In this document: positions 49,890-59,176 of the stretch, one piece after another | Layout: each line of letters opens with the position of its first letter | Position numbering within the stretch: position 1 is the first letter of the stretch | From: Streptomyces tsukubensis | GTDB taxonomy: Bacteria; Actinomycetota; Actinomycetes; Streptomycetales; Streptomycetaceae | Direction of reading: 5' to 3' | Assembly: GCF_009296025.1 (NCBI RefSeq) | Contig: NZ_CP045178.1 | Location: 7,874,001 to 7,938,000, forward strand | DNA length: 64,000 nt | Notes under the pieces: generated by a model | What the model saw: the letters and a program-made list of their open reading frames with translations, nothing else | What the model was told of the DNA's origin: nothing | Databases searched by the model: none | Position numbers and translations under genes: made by a program

Positions 49890-52800
49890 GTGCCGCAGCC
49901 CTTTACGCATCTGCACGTACACACGCAGTATTCGCTGCTGGACGGGGCCGCGCGGCTGAAGGATATGTTCGCGGCGTGCAACGAGATGGGCATGACGCAT
50001 GTGGCGATGACGGACCACGGCAATCTGCACGGGGCGTATGACTTCTTCCACTCGGCGCAGAAGGCGGAGGTTACGCCGATCATCGGGATCGAGGCGTACG
50101 TGGCGCCGGAGTCCCGCCGCAACAAGCGGAAGATCAAGTGGGGCCAGCCGCATCAGAAGCGCGACGATGTGTCGGGTTCGGGTGGCTATACGCATAAGAC
50201 GATGTGGGCGGCGAACCGCGCTGGTCTGCACAACCTCTTCCGACTGTCCTCGGACGCGTATGCCGAGGGCTGGTTGCAGAAGTGGCCGCGTATGGACAAG
50301 GAGACCATCTCCCAGTGGTCCGACGGTCTGATCGCCTCGACCGGGTGCCCGTCGGGAGAGCTGCAGACCCGGCTGCGGCTCGGTCAGTTCGACGAGGCGC
50401 TGAAGGCGGCCTCGGAGTACCAGGACATCTTCGGCAAGGACAGATATTTCCTGGAGCTGATGGACCACGGCATCGAGATCGAGCGTCGTGTGCGGGACGG
50501 CCTGCTGGAGGTCGGTAAGAAGCTGGGAATCCCGCCGCTGGTCACCAACGACTCGCACTACACCTACGCGCACGAGTCGATGGCGCATGACGCGCTGCTG
50601 TGCATCCAGACCGGCAAGAACCTCTCGGATCCGGACCGCTTCCGCTTCGACGGCACCGGCTATTACCTCAAGACGACGGAGGAGATGTATGCCGTCGACT
50701 CCTCCGACGCCTGGCAGGAGGGCTGTCGCAACACCTTCCTGGTGGCCGAACAGGTCGACACCACCGGCATGTTCGAGAAGCGCGATCTCATGCCGAAGTT
50801 CGCCGTACCCGAAGGCTTCACCGAAGTCACCTGGTTCAAGGAAGAAGTAGCCAGGGGCATGCGCCGCCGCTTCCCCGGAGGGTGGGAGGAGCGGTACCAG
50901 AAGCAGGCCGAGTACGAGATGGACATCATCATCCAGATGGGGTTCCCGGCCTACTTCCTCGTGGTCGCCGACTTCATCATGTGGGCGAAGAACAACGGCA
51001 TTTCGGTGGGGCCAGGACGCGGATCGGCAGCAGGCTCCCTGGTCTCTTATGCCATGGGCATCACCGACCTCGATCCGATCGAACACGGGTTGATCTTCGA
51101 GCGGTTCCTCAACCCCGAGCGCGTCTCGATGCCCGATGTCGACATCGACTTCGACGAGCGTCGGCGCGGTGAGGTCATCCGGTACGTCACGGAAAAGTAC
51201 GGCGCCGACAAGGTCGCCATGATCGGTACCTACGGCACCATCAAGGCGAAGAACGCCATCAAGGACTCCGCGCGCGTCCTGGGCTACCCCTACGCGATGG
51301 GCGATCGCCTCACCAAAGCCATGCCCGCCGATGTCGGCGGGAAGGGAATCGAGCTCTCCGGTATCACGGACGCCACCCATCCTCGCTACAACGAGGCGGG
51401 CGAGATCCGTGGGATGTACGAGAACGAGGCGGACGTAAAGAAGGTCATCGACACCGCGAAGGGGGTCGAGGGCCTGGTCCGGCAGATGGGTGTGCACGCC
51501 GCCGGCGTGATCATGTCCAGCGAGAGACTGACGGACCACGTGCCGGTCTGGGTGCGGCATACCGACGGTGTCACCATCACGCAGTGGGACTATCCCCAGT
51601 GTGAATCCCTGGGCCTGCTCAAGATGGACTTCCTGGGACTCAGGAACCTGACCATCATGGACGACTGCGTCAAGCTCATCAAGAAGAACAAAGGGCTTGA
51701 CCTGGAACTGCTCGACATCCCCCTGGACGATGCCAAGACCTTCGACCTTCTGGGGCGCGGCGACACCCTCGGCGTCTTCCAGTTCGACGGCAACGCCATG
51801 CGTTCCCTCTTCCGGCTGATGAAGCCCGACCAGTTCGAAGACATCACCGCCGTCACCGCGCTGTACCGGCCCGGCCCGATGGGCATGAACTCGCACACCA
51901 ACTACGCGCTGCGCAAAAATGGCCAGCAGGAAATCACTCCCATCCACCCCGAGCTGGAAGAGCCCCTGAAGGATGTCCTCGGCCTGACCTACGGCCTGGT
52001 CGTCTATCAGGAGCAGGTGCAGAAAGCCGCCCAGATCCTCGCCGGGTATTCGCTGGGACAGGCCGACCTGCTACGCCGTGCGATGGGAAAAAAGAAGAAG
52101 GAAGTCCTCGACAAGGAGTTCGTGCCCTTCAGGGAGGGATGCCGTGCACGAGGCTACTCCGACGAGGCGATTCAAGCCGTATGGGACGTTCTCGTCCCCT
52201 TCGCGGGCTACGCGTTCAATAAGGCCCACGCGGCGTGCTATGCCCTTGTCTCCTACTGGACTGGCTACCTGAAGGCGAACTATCCGGCCGAGTACATGTC
52301 TGGCGTTCTCACTTCGGTACGGGACGACAAGGACAAGATGGCGCTCTACCTCAATGAGTGCCGCAAGATGGGCATCAAGGTGTTCCCGCCCGATGTCAAC
52401 GAGTCGGATGCGAACTTCACCCCCCGGGGGGATGACCAGATCCGCTTTGGTCTCACGGCGGTTCGCAACGTCGGGCAGAACGTCGTTGACTCCATCATCA
52501 GGTGTCGCAAAATGAAGGGGAAGTACGAGTCGTTCCCCTCCTACCTCGACAAGGTCGACGTGGTCGCATGCAACAAGCGCACCACGGAATCCCTCATCAA
52601 GTCGGGCGCGTTCGATGACATGGGACATACTCGAAAAGGGCTGACCGAGCACTTCGAGTCGATGATCGACAATGTCGTCGCACTCAAACGCAAAGAGGCT
52701 GAAGGGCAGTTCGACCTCTTCGGCAGTATGGGTGAGAAAGAGGCGGAAAGCGGTCCCGGGCTTGGCCTGGACGTCGCATTCTCCGATCAGGAGTGGGACA

Positions 52801-53420
52801 AGTCCTATCTGCTCGCCAATGAGCGGGAGATGCTGGGTCTTTATGTCTCCTCGCACCCTCTCGAAGGGCTTGAGTACCTGCTGAACGATAAGGCGGACGT
52901 CGGAATCTCGTCCCTGTCGGGCGACTATGCGGACGGCTCCATCGTCACTATCGGCGGCATCATCTCCGGCCTGCAGCGCAAGATGACCAAACAGGGAAAT
53001 GCCTGGGCCATCGCCACGGTCGAAGACCTTGCCGGTTCCATCGACTGCATGTTCTTCCCTGCTTCGTACCAACTCGTTTCATCCCAACTCGCAGAAGACA
53101 CTGTGGTGTTCGTCAAGGGACGTCTCGATAAACGTGAGGACGTGCCGCGGCTGGTAGGAATGGAAATGATGGTTCCCGATCTGAGTGCTGTGGGTGAGAA
53201 CGCGCCGATTCGCCTCGAAGTGCCGGAGAGCAGAGTGACTGCTGATGTCGTGCAGCAGCTGAAGGAGATTCTCGGCTCCCACCCAGGGCACACCCAGGTG
53301 CACCTCCACGTGAAGGGACGCAAGAAGACAGTGGTCTACAGTCTCGGATATCGCGTGAATGTGCGCACGGAATTCTGGTCGGATCTGAAGGCCGCGGTAG
53401 CAGTGACACGCGTCGCGTGA
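49890..53420 (+). CDS. dnaE: DNA polymerase III alpha subunit, DnaE1 type (probable resistant second copy)
   Basis: An 1176-residue C-family replicative polymerase. The N-terminal PHP domain has THLHVHTQYSLLDG and MTDHGNLHG. The polymerase core has GPGRGSAAGS, the two metal-binding aspartates in PDVDIDFDERR, and the third in LLKMDFLGLRNL. FAGYAFNKAHAA is followed by tandem helix-hairpin-helix and OB-fold regions (TIGGIISGLQRKMTKQGN). It looks fully active. GTG at 49890 is chosen because AGGAG lies 5 bases upstream; the TTG at 49887 is too close. It closely resembles Streptomyces DnaE1, but it is not in the conserved ileS-lspA-rluD-dnaE neighbourhood, so it is probably a second copy. DnaE is the target of nargenicin, so target duplication for self-resistance is the best explanation. 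A housekeeping copy moved here cannot be excluded from this window alone. Confidence 0.95.
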   Translation: MPQPFTHLHVHTQYSLLDGAARLKDMFAACNEMGMTHVAMTDHGNLHGAYDFFHSAQKAEVTPIIGIEAYVAPESRRNKRKIKWGQPHQKRDDVSGSGGYTHKTMWAANRAGLHNLFRLSSDAYAEGWLQKWPRMDKETISQWSDGLIASTGCPSGELQTRLRLGQFDEALKAASEYQDIFGKDRYFLELMDHGIEIERRVRDGLLEVGKKLGIPPLVTNDSHYTYAHESMAHDALLCIQTGKNLSDPDRFRFDGTGYYLKTTEEMYAVDSSDAWQEGCRNTFLVAEQVDTTGMFEKRDLMPKFAVPEGFTEVTWFKEEVARGMRRRFPGGWEERYQKQAEYEMDIIIQMGFPAYFLVVADFIMWAKNNGISVGPGRGSAAGSLVSYAMGITDLDPIEHGLIFERFLNPERVSMPDVDIDFDERRRGEVIRYVTEKYGADKVAMIGTYGTIKAKNAIKDSARVLGYPYAMGDRLTKAMPADVGGKGIELSGITDATHPRYNEAGEIRGMYENEADVKKVIDTAKGVEGLVRQMGVHAAGVIMSSERLTDHVPVWVRHTDGVTITQWDYPQCESLGLLKMDFLGLRNLTIMDDCVKLIKKNKGLDLELLDIPLDDAKTFDLLGRGDTLGVFQFDGNAMRSLFRLMKPDQFEDITAVTALYRPGPMGMNSHTNYALRKNGQQEITPIHPELEEPLKDVLGLTYGLVVYQEQVQKAAQILAGYSLGQADLLRRAMGKKKKEVLDKEFVPFREGCRARGYSDEAIQAVWDVLVPFAGYAFNKAHAACYALVSYWTGYLKANYPAEYMSGVLTSVRDDKDKMALYLNECRKMGIKVFPPDVNESDANFTPRGDDQIRFGLTAVRNVGQNVVDSIIRCRKMKGKYESFPSYLDKVDVVACNKRTTESLIKSGAFDDMGHTRKGLTEHFESMIDNVVALKRKEAEGQFDLFGSMGEKEAESGPGLGLDVAFSDQEWDKSYLLANEREMLGLYVSSHPLEGLEYLLNDKADVGISSLSGDYADGSIVTIGGIISGLQRKMTKQGNAWAIATVEDLAGSIDCMFFPASYQLVSSQLAEDTVVFVKGRLDKREDVPRLVGMEMMVPDLSAVGENAPIRLEVPESRVTADVVQQLKEILGSHPGHTQVHLHVKGRKKTVVYSLGYRVNVRTEFWSDLKAAVAVTRVA

Positions 53421-53522
53421 CACGTGAACGCCCTCCGAGGCTTTCCGTCCACGCCTCCTTCGGGGTAACTGTGGAAGCCAAGCCGTCTGCCGTAGGTCCC
53501 ATTCGGACGACGAGGTGCCCAG

Positions 53523-54509
53523 ATGCAGGAGCTGATCGGCCGGCTGACCCCTCTCGACGCTGAGGCGACGGAAACCCTGAAGGTCGTCACCTACTTCGAC
53601 GCGCTGATGTCGGCCGGCCTTGGACTGGACGCCATCGTGCGGGCTGCGGCGTCGCTGACCGGGACGGCCGCGGGTGCTCGATCCGCGGGGAGGTTCGCTC
53701 GGTCCGATGCGCACGGGAGCCGGCTCCCGGACTCCGATCTGCCGCCGGACCGCCTGACCGTCGCGACGCAGGACGGGGAGGTATGGATCGAGCGGGAAGG
53801 GCCGGCGCATTCGAATGACGCCATGGTGCTGGAGCGGCTCGCGCTGACCGTCGCGTACGCCCAGCGGCAGGGCCCCCAGTCCAAGGCGGCCCTGGCGATA
53901 GCCATAGACCCCCACCGGGCGGCGAACGAACGGGAGGGGGCCCTGTCCCGACTCGGACTGAGGCCGGCGTCCCAGGTCCGGGTCGTCGTCGGCCCGGCGG
54001 CGTTTCTGGCCTCCCATGCTTCGGCGACAACTGTCCCCACGGCCAACGGGTTGGTGTCCGTCACCGTGCTGCCCGACGGTGCCGATCCCGACATCCCCAC
54101 TCCTCGGGGCGTGGGGATCGCCGTGCGAGCCGACGAGATGTGGGAGTCGCTCCACAGCGCGCGGCTGGCGTACCGGCTGACGGATGAGGAGACCCCTGTC
54201 GTTGACGCCAGCGAGCTGGGGGTGCTTCTGCCGGCCGTGGACGCCTTGTTGGCGCGCCAGCCCGAGCACGCCGACGTCCTCGCCCTGGCCCGGCTCGACG
54301 CACGGACCAGACATGTGCTGGCCTGCATCGTCACCTCGGACAGCATCCGCTCCGCGGCCGGACTGTTGCACATGCATCACTCCAGCGTGCAGGCTCGCCA
54401 TGAGTGGCTCACGGAACGCCTCGGCTACGATCCGCGCTCCGCCCAGGGTCGGGCCCGCTACGAGATTGCCACCCTCGCGTTCAAGCTGGGCGCCGTGGCC
54501 ACCCGCTGA
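53523..54509 (+). CDS. PucR/CdaR-like transcriptional regulator
   Basis: 328 residues. The C-terminus carries the PucR-type helix-turn-helix: SAGLLHMHHSSVQARHEWL followed by TERLGYD, near residues 285-312. The middle part (about 80-270) resembles the GGDEF-derived or GAF-like sensor region of such proteins only loosely. The ATG at 53523 comes about 100 bases after dnaE. Whether it belongs to the polyketide cluster is unclear; these regulators commonly control catabolic genes, and a hydrolase gene follows on the same strand. No operator could be identified. Confidence 0.82.
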   Translation: MQELIGRLTPLDAEATETLKVVTYFDALMSAGLGLDAIVRAAASLTGTAAGARSAGRFARSDAHGSRLPDSDLPPDRLTVATQDGEVWIEREGPAHSNDAMVLERLALTVAYAQRQGPQSKAALAIAIDPHRAANEREGALSRLGLRPASQVRVVVGPAAFLASHASATTVPTANGLVSVTVLPDGADPDIPTPRGVGIAVRADEMWESLHSARLAYRLTDEETPVVDASELGVLLPAVDALLARQPEHADVLALARLDARTRHVLACIVTSDSIRSAAGLLHMHHSSVQARHEWLTERLGYDPRSAQGRARYEIATLAFKLGAVATR

Positions 54510-54601
54510 GCCCCGACCGCGCGACCGCCGAATGGCGCGGAGGAGGCGATTCTTCCGCGTACATGGCGGTTACCGATCCGCGTCGCTGGCGCAAAGCTTG
54601 T

Positions 54602-54640
<39 letters not shown>

Positions 54641-54664
54641 TGATGTCCCTCAAGGAGCAGATAC

Positions 54665-55678
54665 GTGACCAGCGACATTCCAGGAATCCCCGCGCCCCCA
54701 TTCGACCCGGAGCTGGCCGCGGCCCTCGCCGTCGCTGACTTCCCCGCCACCCTCACCGCCGACATGATCTCCACGTTCCGAGAGAGGGCCGCGACAACGG
54801 ACCTGATGATCGAGGAGGTCCTGAACAACGTGGAGCGTCGTGACCACGTGATCCCCGGTCACGAGGGTGCCGAGATCACGGTCAGCGTGCTCTCCCGTCC
54901 CGGCCGTACGGCGCCCGGTCCCGGGATCTACGCGATCCACGGTGGCGGAATGATCATGGGGGACCGCTTCACCACGATCGACACGGTCCTGCCGTGGGTC
55001 TTCGAGCACGATGCCGTGGTCGTGACTGTCGAGTACCGACTCGCGCCGGAGTTCCCCGACCCCTACCCGGTCGAAGACTGCTTCGCCGGACTCAAATGGA
55101 CCTTCGAGAACGCGGCTGACCTCGGCATCGACGTACAACGCCTGATCATCGCCGGTGGCAGCGCGGGCGGCGGCCTCGCGGCGGGCACCACCCTTCTGGC
55201 GCGCGATCGGCAGCTTCCCCCGCTCTTTGGTCAAGTGCTGCAATGCCCGATGCTCGACGACCGAAATGAGACCGTCTCGTCCCTCCAGATCGACGGAATA
55301 GGCACCTGGGAACGCGGCTCCAACCTCCTGGGATGGACCTCGCTGCTGGGGGACCGGCAGGGCTCCGACAACGTGTCGATCTACGCCGCGCCGGGACGGG
55401 CGACCGACTTGGCGGGGCTCGCGCCGACCTTCATCGACTGCGGGTCGGCCGAAGTCTTCCGTGACGAGTGTGTCGCCTACGCCTCCCGTATCTGGGAAGC
55501 CGGCGGGGCCGCCGAACTTCACATCTGGGCGGGGGGGTTGCACGGTTTTGAGGCGTTCGCTCCGCACGCCGCGATCTCACAAGCCGCCACCGCGGCACGT
55601 AACAACTGGGTGAGCCGACTCCTGGACAACGAGAGCCGGGGCAAGACCCGCGCCGTCCACGAAGTCGCGGAGGCCTGA
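54665..55678 (+). CDS. Alpha/beta-hydrolase of the hormone-sensitive lipase family (esterase)
   Basis: 337 residues. HSL-family signatures are plain: the oxyanion motif IHGGG, the nucleophile elbow GGSAGGG, the acid region around DECVAYASR, and the catalytic His in GLHGFEAF. The cap helices at the N-terminus are typical. The GTG at 54665 has AAGGAG 8 bases upstream. No signal peptide is visible, so it is probably cytoplasmic and acts on short acyl esters. The gene ends exactly where a decayed methyltransferase on the other strand begins, suggesting a rearrangement junction near 55.68 kb. A role in the polyketide pathway is possible but unsupported. Confidence 0.9.
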   Translation: MTSDIPGIPAPPFDPELAAALAVADFPATLTADMISTFRERAATTDLMIEEVLNNVERRDHVIPGHEGAEITVSVLSRPGRTAPGPGIYAIHGGGMIMGDRFTTIDTVLPWVFEHDAVVVTVEYRLAPEFPDPYPVEDCFAGLKWTFENAADLGIDVQRLIIAGGSAGGGLAAGTTLLARDRQLPPLFGQVLQCPMLDDRNETVSSLQIDGIGTWERGSNLLGWTSLLGDRQGSDNVSIYAAPGRATDLAGLAPTFIDCGSAEVFRDECVAYASRIWEAGGAAELHIWAGGLHGFEAFAPHAAISQAATAARNNWVSRLLDNESRGKTRAVHEVAEA

Positions 55679-55687
55679 CCGGCCAGC

Positions 55688-56057
55688 GACATCCGTAGCT
55701 GAGGACGACGATCCGCTGCCGGGCGATACGGATGAGTTCTCCGATGCCGGCTTCCAGGTCACTCCCATGGTGCACGGTCAGGAGCGCCATCGCCGCATCG
55801 GCCGAATCGTCGGCGAGAGGGATCGACTCCGCGGATGCTTCCACAGCCGGTGCGGATCCGGCTGGGCGCTGGGCGATCATCACCGAGCTGGGTTCAACAG
55901 CCAGCACTGTGTGCGGCGGTTCGTAGGAGCCGGTGCCGGAGCCTACGTTGTTCACCGTGGCGGCGCCACCGAGGGCGCGATGGATCGCGGAGGCGATGCG
56001 GGGGTCCGGTCACCGGGTGTCGGCGTAGGTCGCACCGATGAAGTGGTAAGTCGCCAC
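55688..56057 (-). pseudogene. Remnant of a class I SAM-dependent methyltransferase
   Basis: On the minus strand the frame reads TYHFIGATYADTR, an in-frame TGA, then PDPRIASAIHRALGG and the SAM motif NVGSGTGSYEP, VLAVEPS and ALLTVHH. This is the usual N-terminal half of small Streptomyces methyltransferases, where the stop position is normally Arg. The homology ends at IVVLSY, next to the hydrolase stop, so the C-terminal half is gone. With a nonsense codon and a truncation it is almost certainly dead. Confidence 0.75.
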
Positions 56058-56227
56058 ACCGCACAGTGTGCGCTTCCCGCCGACACCGGGAAGAGCTCGC
56101 ATCGTTGTCGGTTCGCATCGACATGTTCGAGTACGGCCCGGAACAGCTGATCGCAGGTGGGACAGCGGCGGGACGTGCAGGGCGCAGGTGCGTTTCGTCC
56201 GAGTGCCCGAAGGTGCGCCTCGAAGGG
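56058..56227. other. Spacer with no recognisable gene
   Basis: Between the methyltransferase remnant and the terminator I see no gene with convincing codon bias. A minus-strand frame contains the Cys-rich stretch CTSRRCPTCDQLF, but it has no clear start and runs into the remnant. Confidence 0.4.
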
Positions 56228-56257
56228 TGCCTGACCAGCGAACACGCCGGTCAGGCA
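56228..56257. terminator. Probable rho-independent terminator, downstream of the aldehyde dehydrogenase
   Basis: TGCCTGACC and GGTCAGGCA form a 9-bp stem, extendable by CGC/GCG pairs. It lies 15-45 bases after the aldehyde dehydrogenase stop. On the plus strand it is followed by TCCTTTTT, so it could also stop rightward transcripts from the hydrolase side. Confidence 0.7.
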
Positions 56258-56271
56258 TCCTTTTTCCGCGT

Positions 56272-57795
56272 CTAGAAGAAGCCCAGCTTCTTCGGCGAGT
56301 ACGACACCAGGAGGTTCTTCGTCTGCTGATAGTGATCCAGCATCATCTTGTGCGTCTCGCGGCCGATCCCGGACTGCTTGTAGCCGCCGAACGCGGCGTG
56401 AGCCGGATAAGCGTGGTAGCAGTTCGTCCAGACGCGACCTGCCTGGATCGCGCGGCCCGCGCGGTACGCCGTGTTCATGTCCCGGGACCAGACGCCGGCT
56501 CCCAGGCCGTACAGCGTGTCGTTGGCGATTTTGATGGCGTCGTCGAAGTCGTTGAACGAGGCCACGGAGACCACAGGGCCGAAGATCTCCTCCTGGAAGA
56601 CGCGCATGCGGTTGTCGCCCTCGAAGATGGTCGGCTGCACGTAGTAGCCGCCCGCGAGTTCCCCGTCGTAATCGATGCGGTGCCCGCCCGTCAGTACCTT
56701 GGCGCCCTCCTGCTGGCCGATGTCCAGGTAGGAGAGGATCTTCTCCAACTGGTCGTTGGACGCCTGGGCGCCGATCATCGTGTCGGTGTCGAGAGGGTGG
56801 CCGGGGGTGATCTGCTCCGTACGGGCGATCGCCGCCTCCATGAACTCGCTGTAGTGGCCGCGCTGGACGAGAGCCCGGGAAGGACAGGTGCACACCTCGC
56901 CCTGGTTCAGGGCGAACATCGTGAACCCCTCCAGGGCCTTGTCCCTGAAATCGTCGTCGGCCGCCCACACGTCGTCGAAGAAGATGTTCGGGCTCTTGCC
57001 GCCCAGTTCGAGGGTGACCGGCTTGATGTTCTCCGAGGCGTACTGCATGATCAGCCGCCCGGTCGTGGTCTCTCCGGTGAACGCGATCTTCGCGACCCGG
57101 GGGCTGGAGGCGAGCGGCTTACCTGCCTCCACGCCGAAGCCGTTGACGATGTTCACGACCCCGGCCGGCAGCAGATCCGAGACCAGGCTCATCCAGTAGT
57201 GGATCGACGCGGGTGTCTGCTCGGCGGGTTTGAGGACGACCGTGTTCCCGGCGGCCAGGGCCGGGGCCAGCTTCCAGGTCGCCATGAGAATCGGGAAGTT
57301 CCACGGGATGATCTGCGCGACCACGCCGAGCGGTTCGTGGAAGTGGTAGGCGATCGTGTCGTCGTCCAGCTCACTCAGGGAGCCCTCCTGCGCGCGCAGC
57401 GCCCCCGCGAAGTAGCGGAAGTGGTCGATGGCGAGCGGGATGTCGGCGGCCAGTGTCTCGCGTACCGGCTTGCCGTTCTCCCAGCTCTCCGCGACGGCGA
57501 GCTCTTCGAGATGGGCCTCCATCCGGTCGGCGATCTTCAGCAGGATTCCGGAGCGGTCCGTTGGTGACGTACCGGCCCACCCCGGCGCCGCCGCGTGCGC
57601 GGCGTCCAAGGCCTTCTCGACGTCCTCCGCCGTACCACGGGCGATCTCGGCGAACGGCTTGCCGTTGACGGGGCTCGGGTTCTCGAAGTACTGGCCGCGG
57701 GCGGGAGGCACGTACTCGCCGCCGATGAAATGGTCGTAGCGGGACTCGTAGGAGACGATCGCGCCATCGGTGCCGGGCGTCGCGTAACGGGTCAT
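56272..57795 (-). CDS. NAD(P)-dependent aldehyde dehydrogenase (acetaldehyde dehydrogenase type)
   Basis: 507 residues, normal for the ExaC/AldA group that oxidises acetaldehyde and other short aldehydes to acids. Visible features: [25 protein letters not shown], the NAD-site FTGETTTGR, the catalytic Glu in TLELGGKSP, the catalytic Cys in [11 protein letters not shown], and [10 protein letters not shown]. The frame stays open upstream to 58488, but the ATG at 57795 gives the family N-terminus and has GGGAGG 10 bases upstream. It follows the MFS gene after 56 bases on the same strand and is followed by a hairpin terminator. A GAF-domain regulator 2.7 kb away is the kind of activator often paired with such genes; that link is inferred. 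Confidence 0.94.
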   Translation of the reverse strand: MTRYATPGTDGAIVSYESRYDHFIGGEYVPPARGQYFENPSPVNGKPFAEIARGTAEDVEKALDAAHAAAPGWAGTSPTDRSGILLKIADRMEAHLEELAVAESWENGKPVRETLAADIPLAIDHFRYFAGALRAQEGSLSELDDDTIAYHFHEPLGVVAQIIPWNFPILMATWKLAPALAAGNTVVLKPAEQTPASIHYWMSLVSDLLPAGVVNIVNGFGVEAGKPLASSPRVAKIAFTGETTTGRLIMQYASENIKPVTLELGGKSPNIFFDDVWAADDDFRDKALEGFTMFALNQGEVCTCPSRALVQRGHYSEFMEAAIARTEQITPGHPLDTDTMIGAQASNDQLEKILSYLDIGQQEGAKVLTGGHRIDYDGELAGGYYVQPTIFEGDNRMRVFQEEIFGPVVSVASFNDFDDAIKIANDTLYGLGAGVWSRDMNTAYRAGRAIQAGRVWTNCYHAYPAHAAFGGYKQSGIGRETHKMMLDHYQQTKNLLVSYSPKKLGFF

Positions 57796-57851
57796 CTCTG
57801 CTGGCCTCCCGGGGGAAGGCTGCCCGCCGTTGGGCAGCTCTCGCGGTGAGG

Positions 57852-59105
57852 TTAGGGGCGCGGAGGTTGCGACCACGTTGCGTCGGCGGTGCCGGGGCGG
57901 ATCCTCGACGGACCGGCCCGCTCGCTCCCGGCGTCCCGCGCTGCCCCGCGCAGGCCGGGGGCGAGCGCCAGTGTCACCGCCAAGGAGATCGCCGCTGTCA
58001 CCGCGAGGGCCACCGACGCGTCCGTGAGCTGTGCGACAGCACCGGCCAGCCCCGCACCGACCCCCTGCATGGCCAGCATTCCCGAGCTCTGCAACCCCAT
58101 CGCGTGTCCGCTCAGTTCCGCCGGGGTGAGCGCCATGAGCTGCTCCTGGAGCAGCAGACTGGCCGCGTAGCCGACCGAGGCGACTGTGACGGCGACCACC
58201 GCGAGTGGCAACGTGGGTCTGAAGGCGAAAACCAGGTACGGCGCTGCCAGCAGCAGTCTGAGAGGCGGGCCCATCCGCGCGCGCCGATGAGCCGGAGTGA
58301 AGCGGCCCGTCAGGGTGTCCCCGGCGAGCATCCCGAGGGCGGCGAAGGTGAGCAGCAGGCCCGCATGGCCCGGAGCGTACGGCACGAACAGCGATTCGCA
58401 GCCCACGATCAGCCCGTTCGGCACCCAGAGTGCCAGGAGGACCGGGCGTCTGCGCCGGTCGGACCAGAGCCGTTGGTTGTCGCGCCACGTCAAGGAGACC
58501 GAAGGACGGCCCTTCGTGCGCGGTGGCCGACGCGAGAGCCCGAAGGCGGCCACCGACGCGGCGGCCGCGTGCAGGCCCGCCGCCGCGAGGAGGGTGCCAC
58601 GCGCCGACAGGCTCGTCAGCAGGATCCCGCCGACCGCGAACCCACAGATCTGCACCGCGCCCGAGGACATGTTCAGTACCGCCCGGCCGAGCAGGTGGCT
58701 CTCGCGCGGCAGCACCTCATTGAGCAGCCCGTGGCGCACTCCGCCCCCCACCGCGGAGATCCCGCCGAGGCAGAGCAGTACCGCGAAAGCGGCCCCCGTC
58801 GACAGCCCGGGGAACGCCTGTGCGGCGGTGCCGAGCGCGCAGAGCGTCGCGAGAGCGCACAGCGTCGCGCGGGGCGCCAGCCGGTCGGCGGCCGAGAGCA
58901 ACGTCATCGCCCCCAACACCTGAGCGAGGGACGGTGCGAACATCGCGAGCGCCGACAGCAACGGAGAGCCGGTCCTGCCATAGACGAGCGTACTAAGGGC
59001 AAGCCCGGCGACTGTCTGCGCCGCCGTCTGCGCGCTCGCCGTCAGAAAGAGGGGCGTGTATTCGGGCGTGCGGAACAGGTCACGGTAGGTGGGGGAGAGA
59101 GGCAT
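57852..59105 (-). CDS. MFS transporter (drug-efflux-like)
   Basis: 417 residues with about 12 hydrophobic segments. The start is [16 protein letters not shown], with the first helix around residues 18-40, and there is a charged central loop at about 190-225 ([10 protein letters not shown]...). No substrate signature is visible. It is transcribed away from an ArsR-type regulator 71 bases upstream, the usual layout of an exporter and its local repressor. It may share a transcript with the aldehyde dehydrogenase downstream. It could export a drug-like compound, but nothing ties it to the PKS 10 kb away. Confidence 0.88.
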   Translation of the reverse strand: MPLSPTYRDLFRTPEYTPLFLTASAQTAAQTVAGLALSTLVYGRTGSPLLSALAMFAPSLAQVLGAMTLLSAADRLAPRATLCALATLCALGTAAQAFPGLSTGAAFAVLLCLGGISAVGGGVRHGLLNEVLPRESHLLGRAVLNMSSGAVQICGFAVGGILLTSLSARGTLLAAAGLHAAAASVAAFGLSRRPPRTKGRPSVSLTWRDNQRLWSDRRRRPVLLALWVPNGLIVGCESLFVPYAPGHAGLLLTFAALGMLAGDTLTGRFTPAHRRARMGPPLRLLLAAPYLVFAFRPTLPLAVVAVTVASVGYAASLLLQEQLMALTPAELSGHAMGLQSSGMLAMQGVGAGLAGAVAQLTDASVALAVTAAISLAVTLALAPGLRGAARDAGSERAGPSRIRPGTADATWSQPPRP

Positions 59106-59176
59106 GCGAGGAGTCTCGGGGGCCTGCGGGCGGGGCGTTAATCTTTCGCCGTGGTGCGAAACCGAGGGGGACCCTG

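Noticed and set aside
49239..51947. 902-residue minus-strand open frame over tetR and dnaE
   Set aside because: It is antisense to two clear genes, has no recognisable domain, and is typical of high-GC antisense openness.
57796..58488. N-terminal extension of the aldehyde dehydrogenase frame up to 58488
   Set aside because: The extension overlaps the MFS coding region, is Arg/Gly-rich without family similarity, and the ATG at 57795 has a good ribosome binding site.
57852..59105. MFS exporter as the self-resistance pump of the PKS product
   Set aside because: It lies 10 kb away beyond a terminator and a pseudogene and is paired with its own ArsR-type regulator; nothing links it to the cluster.
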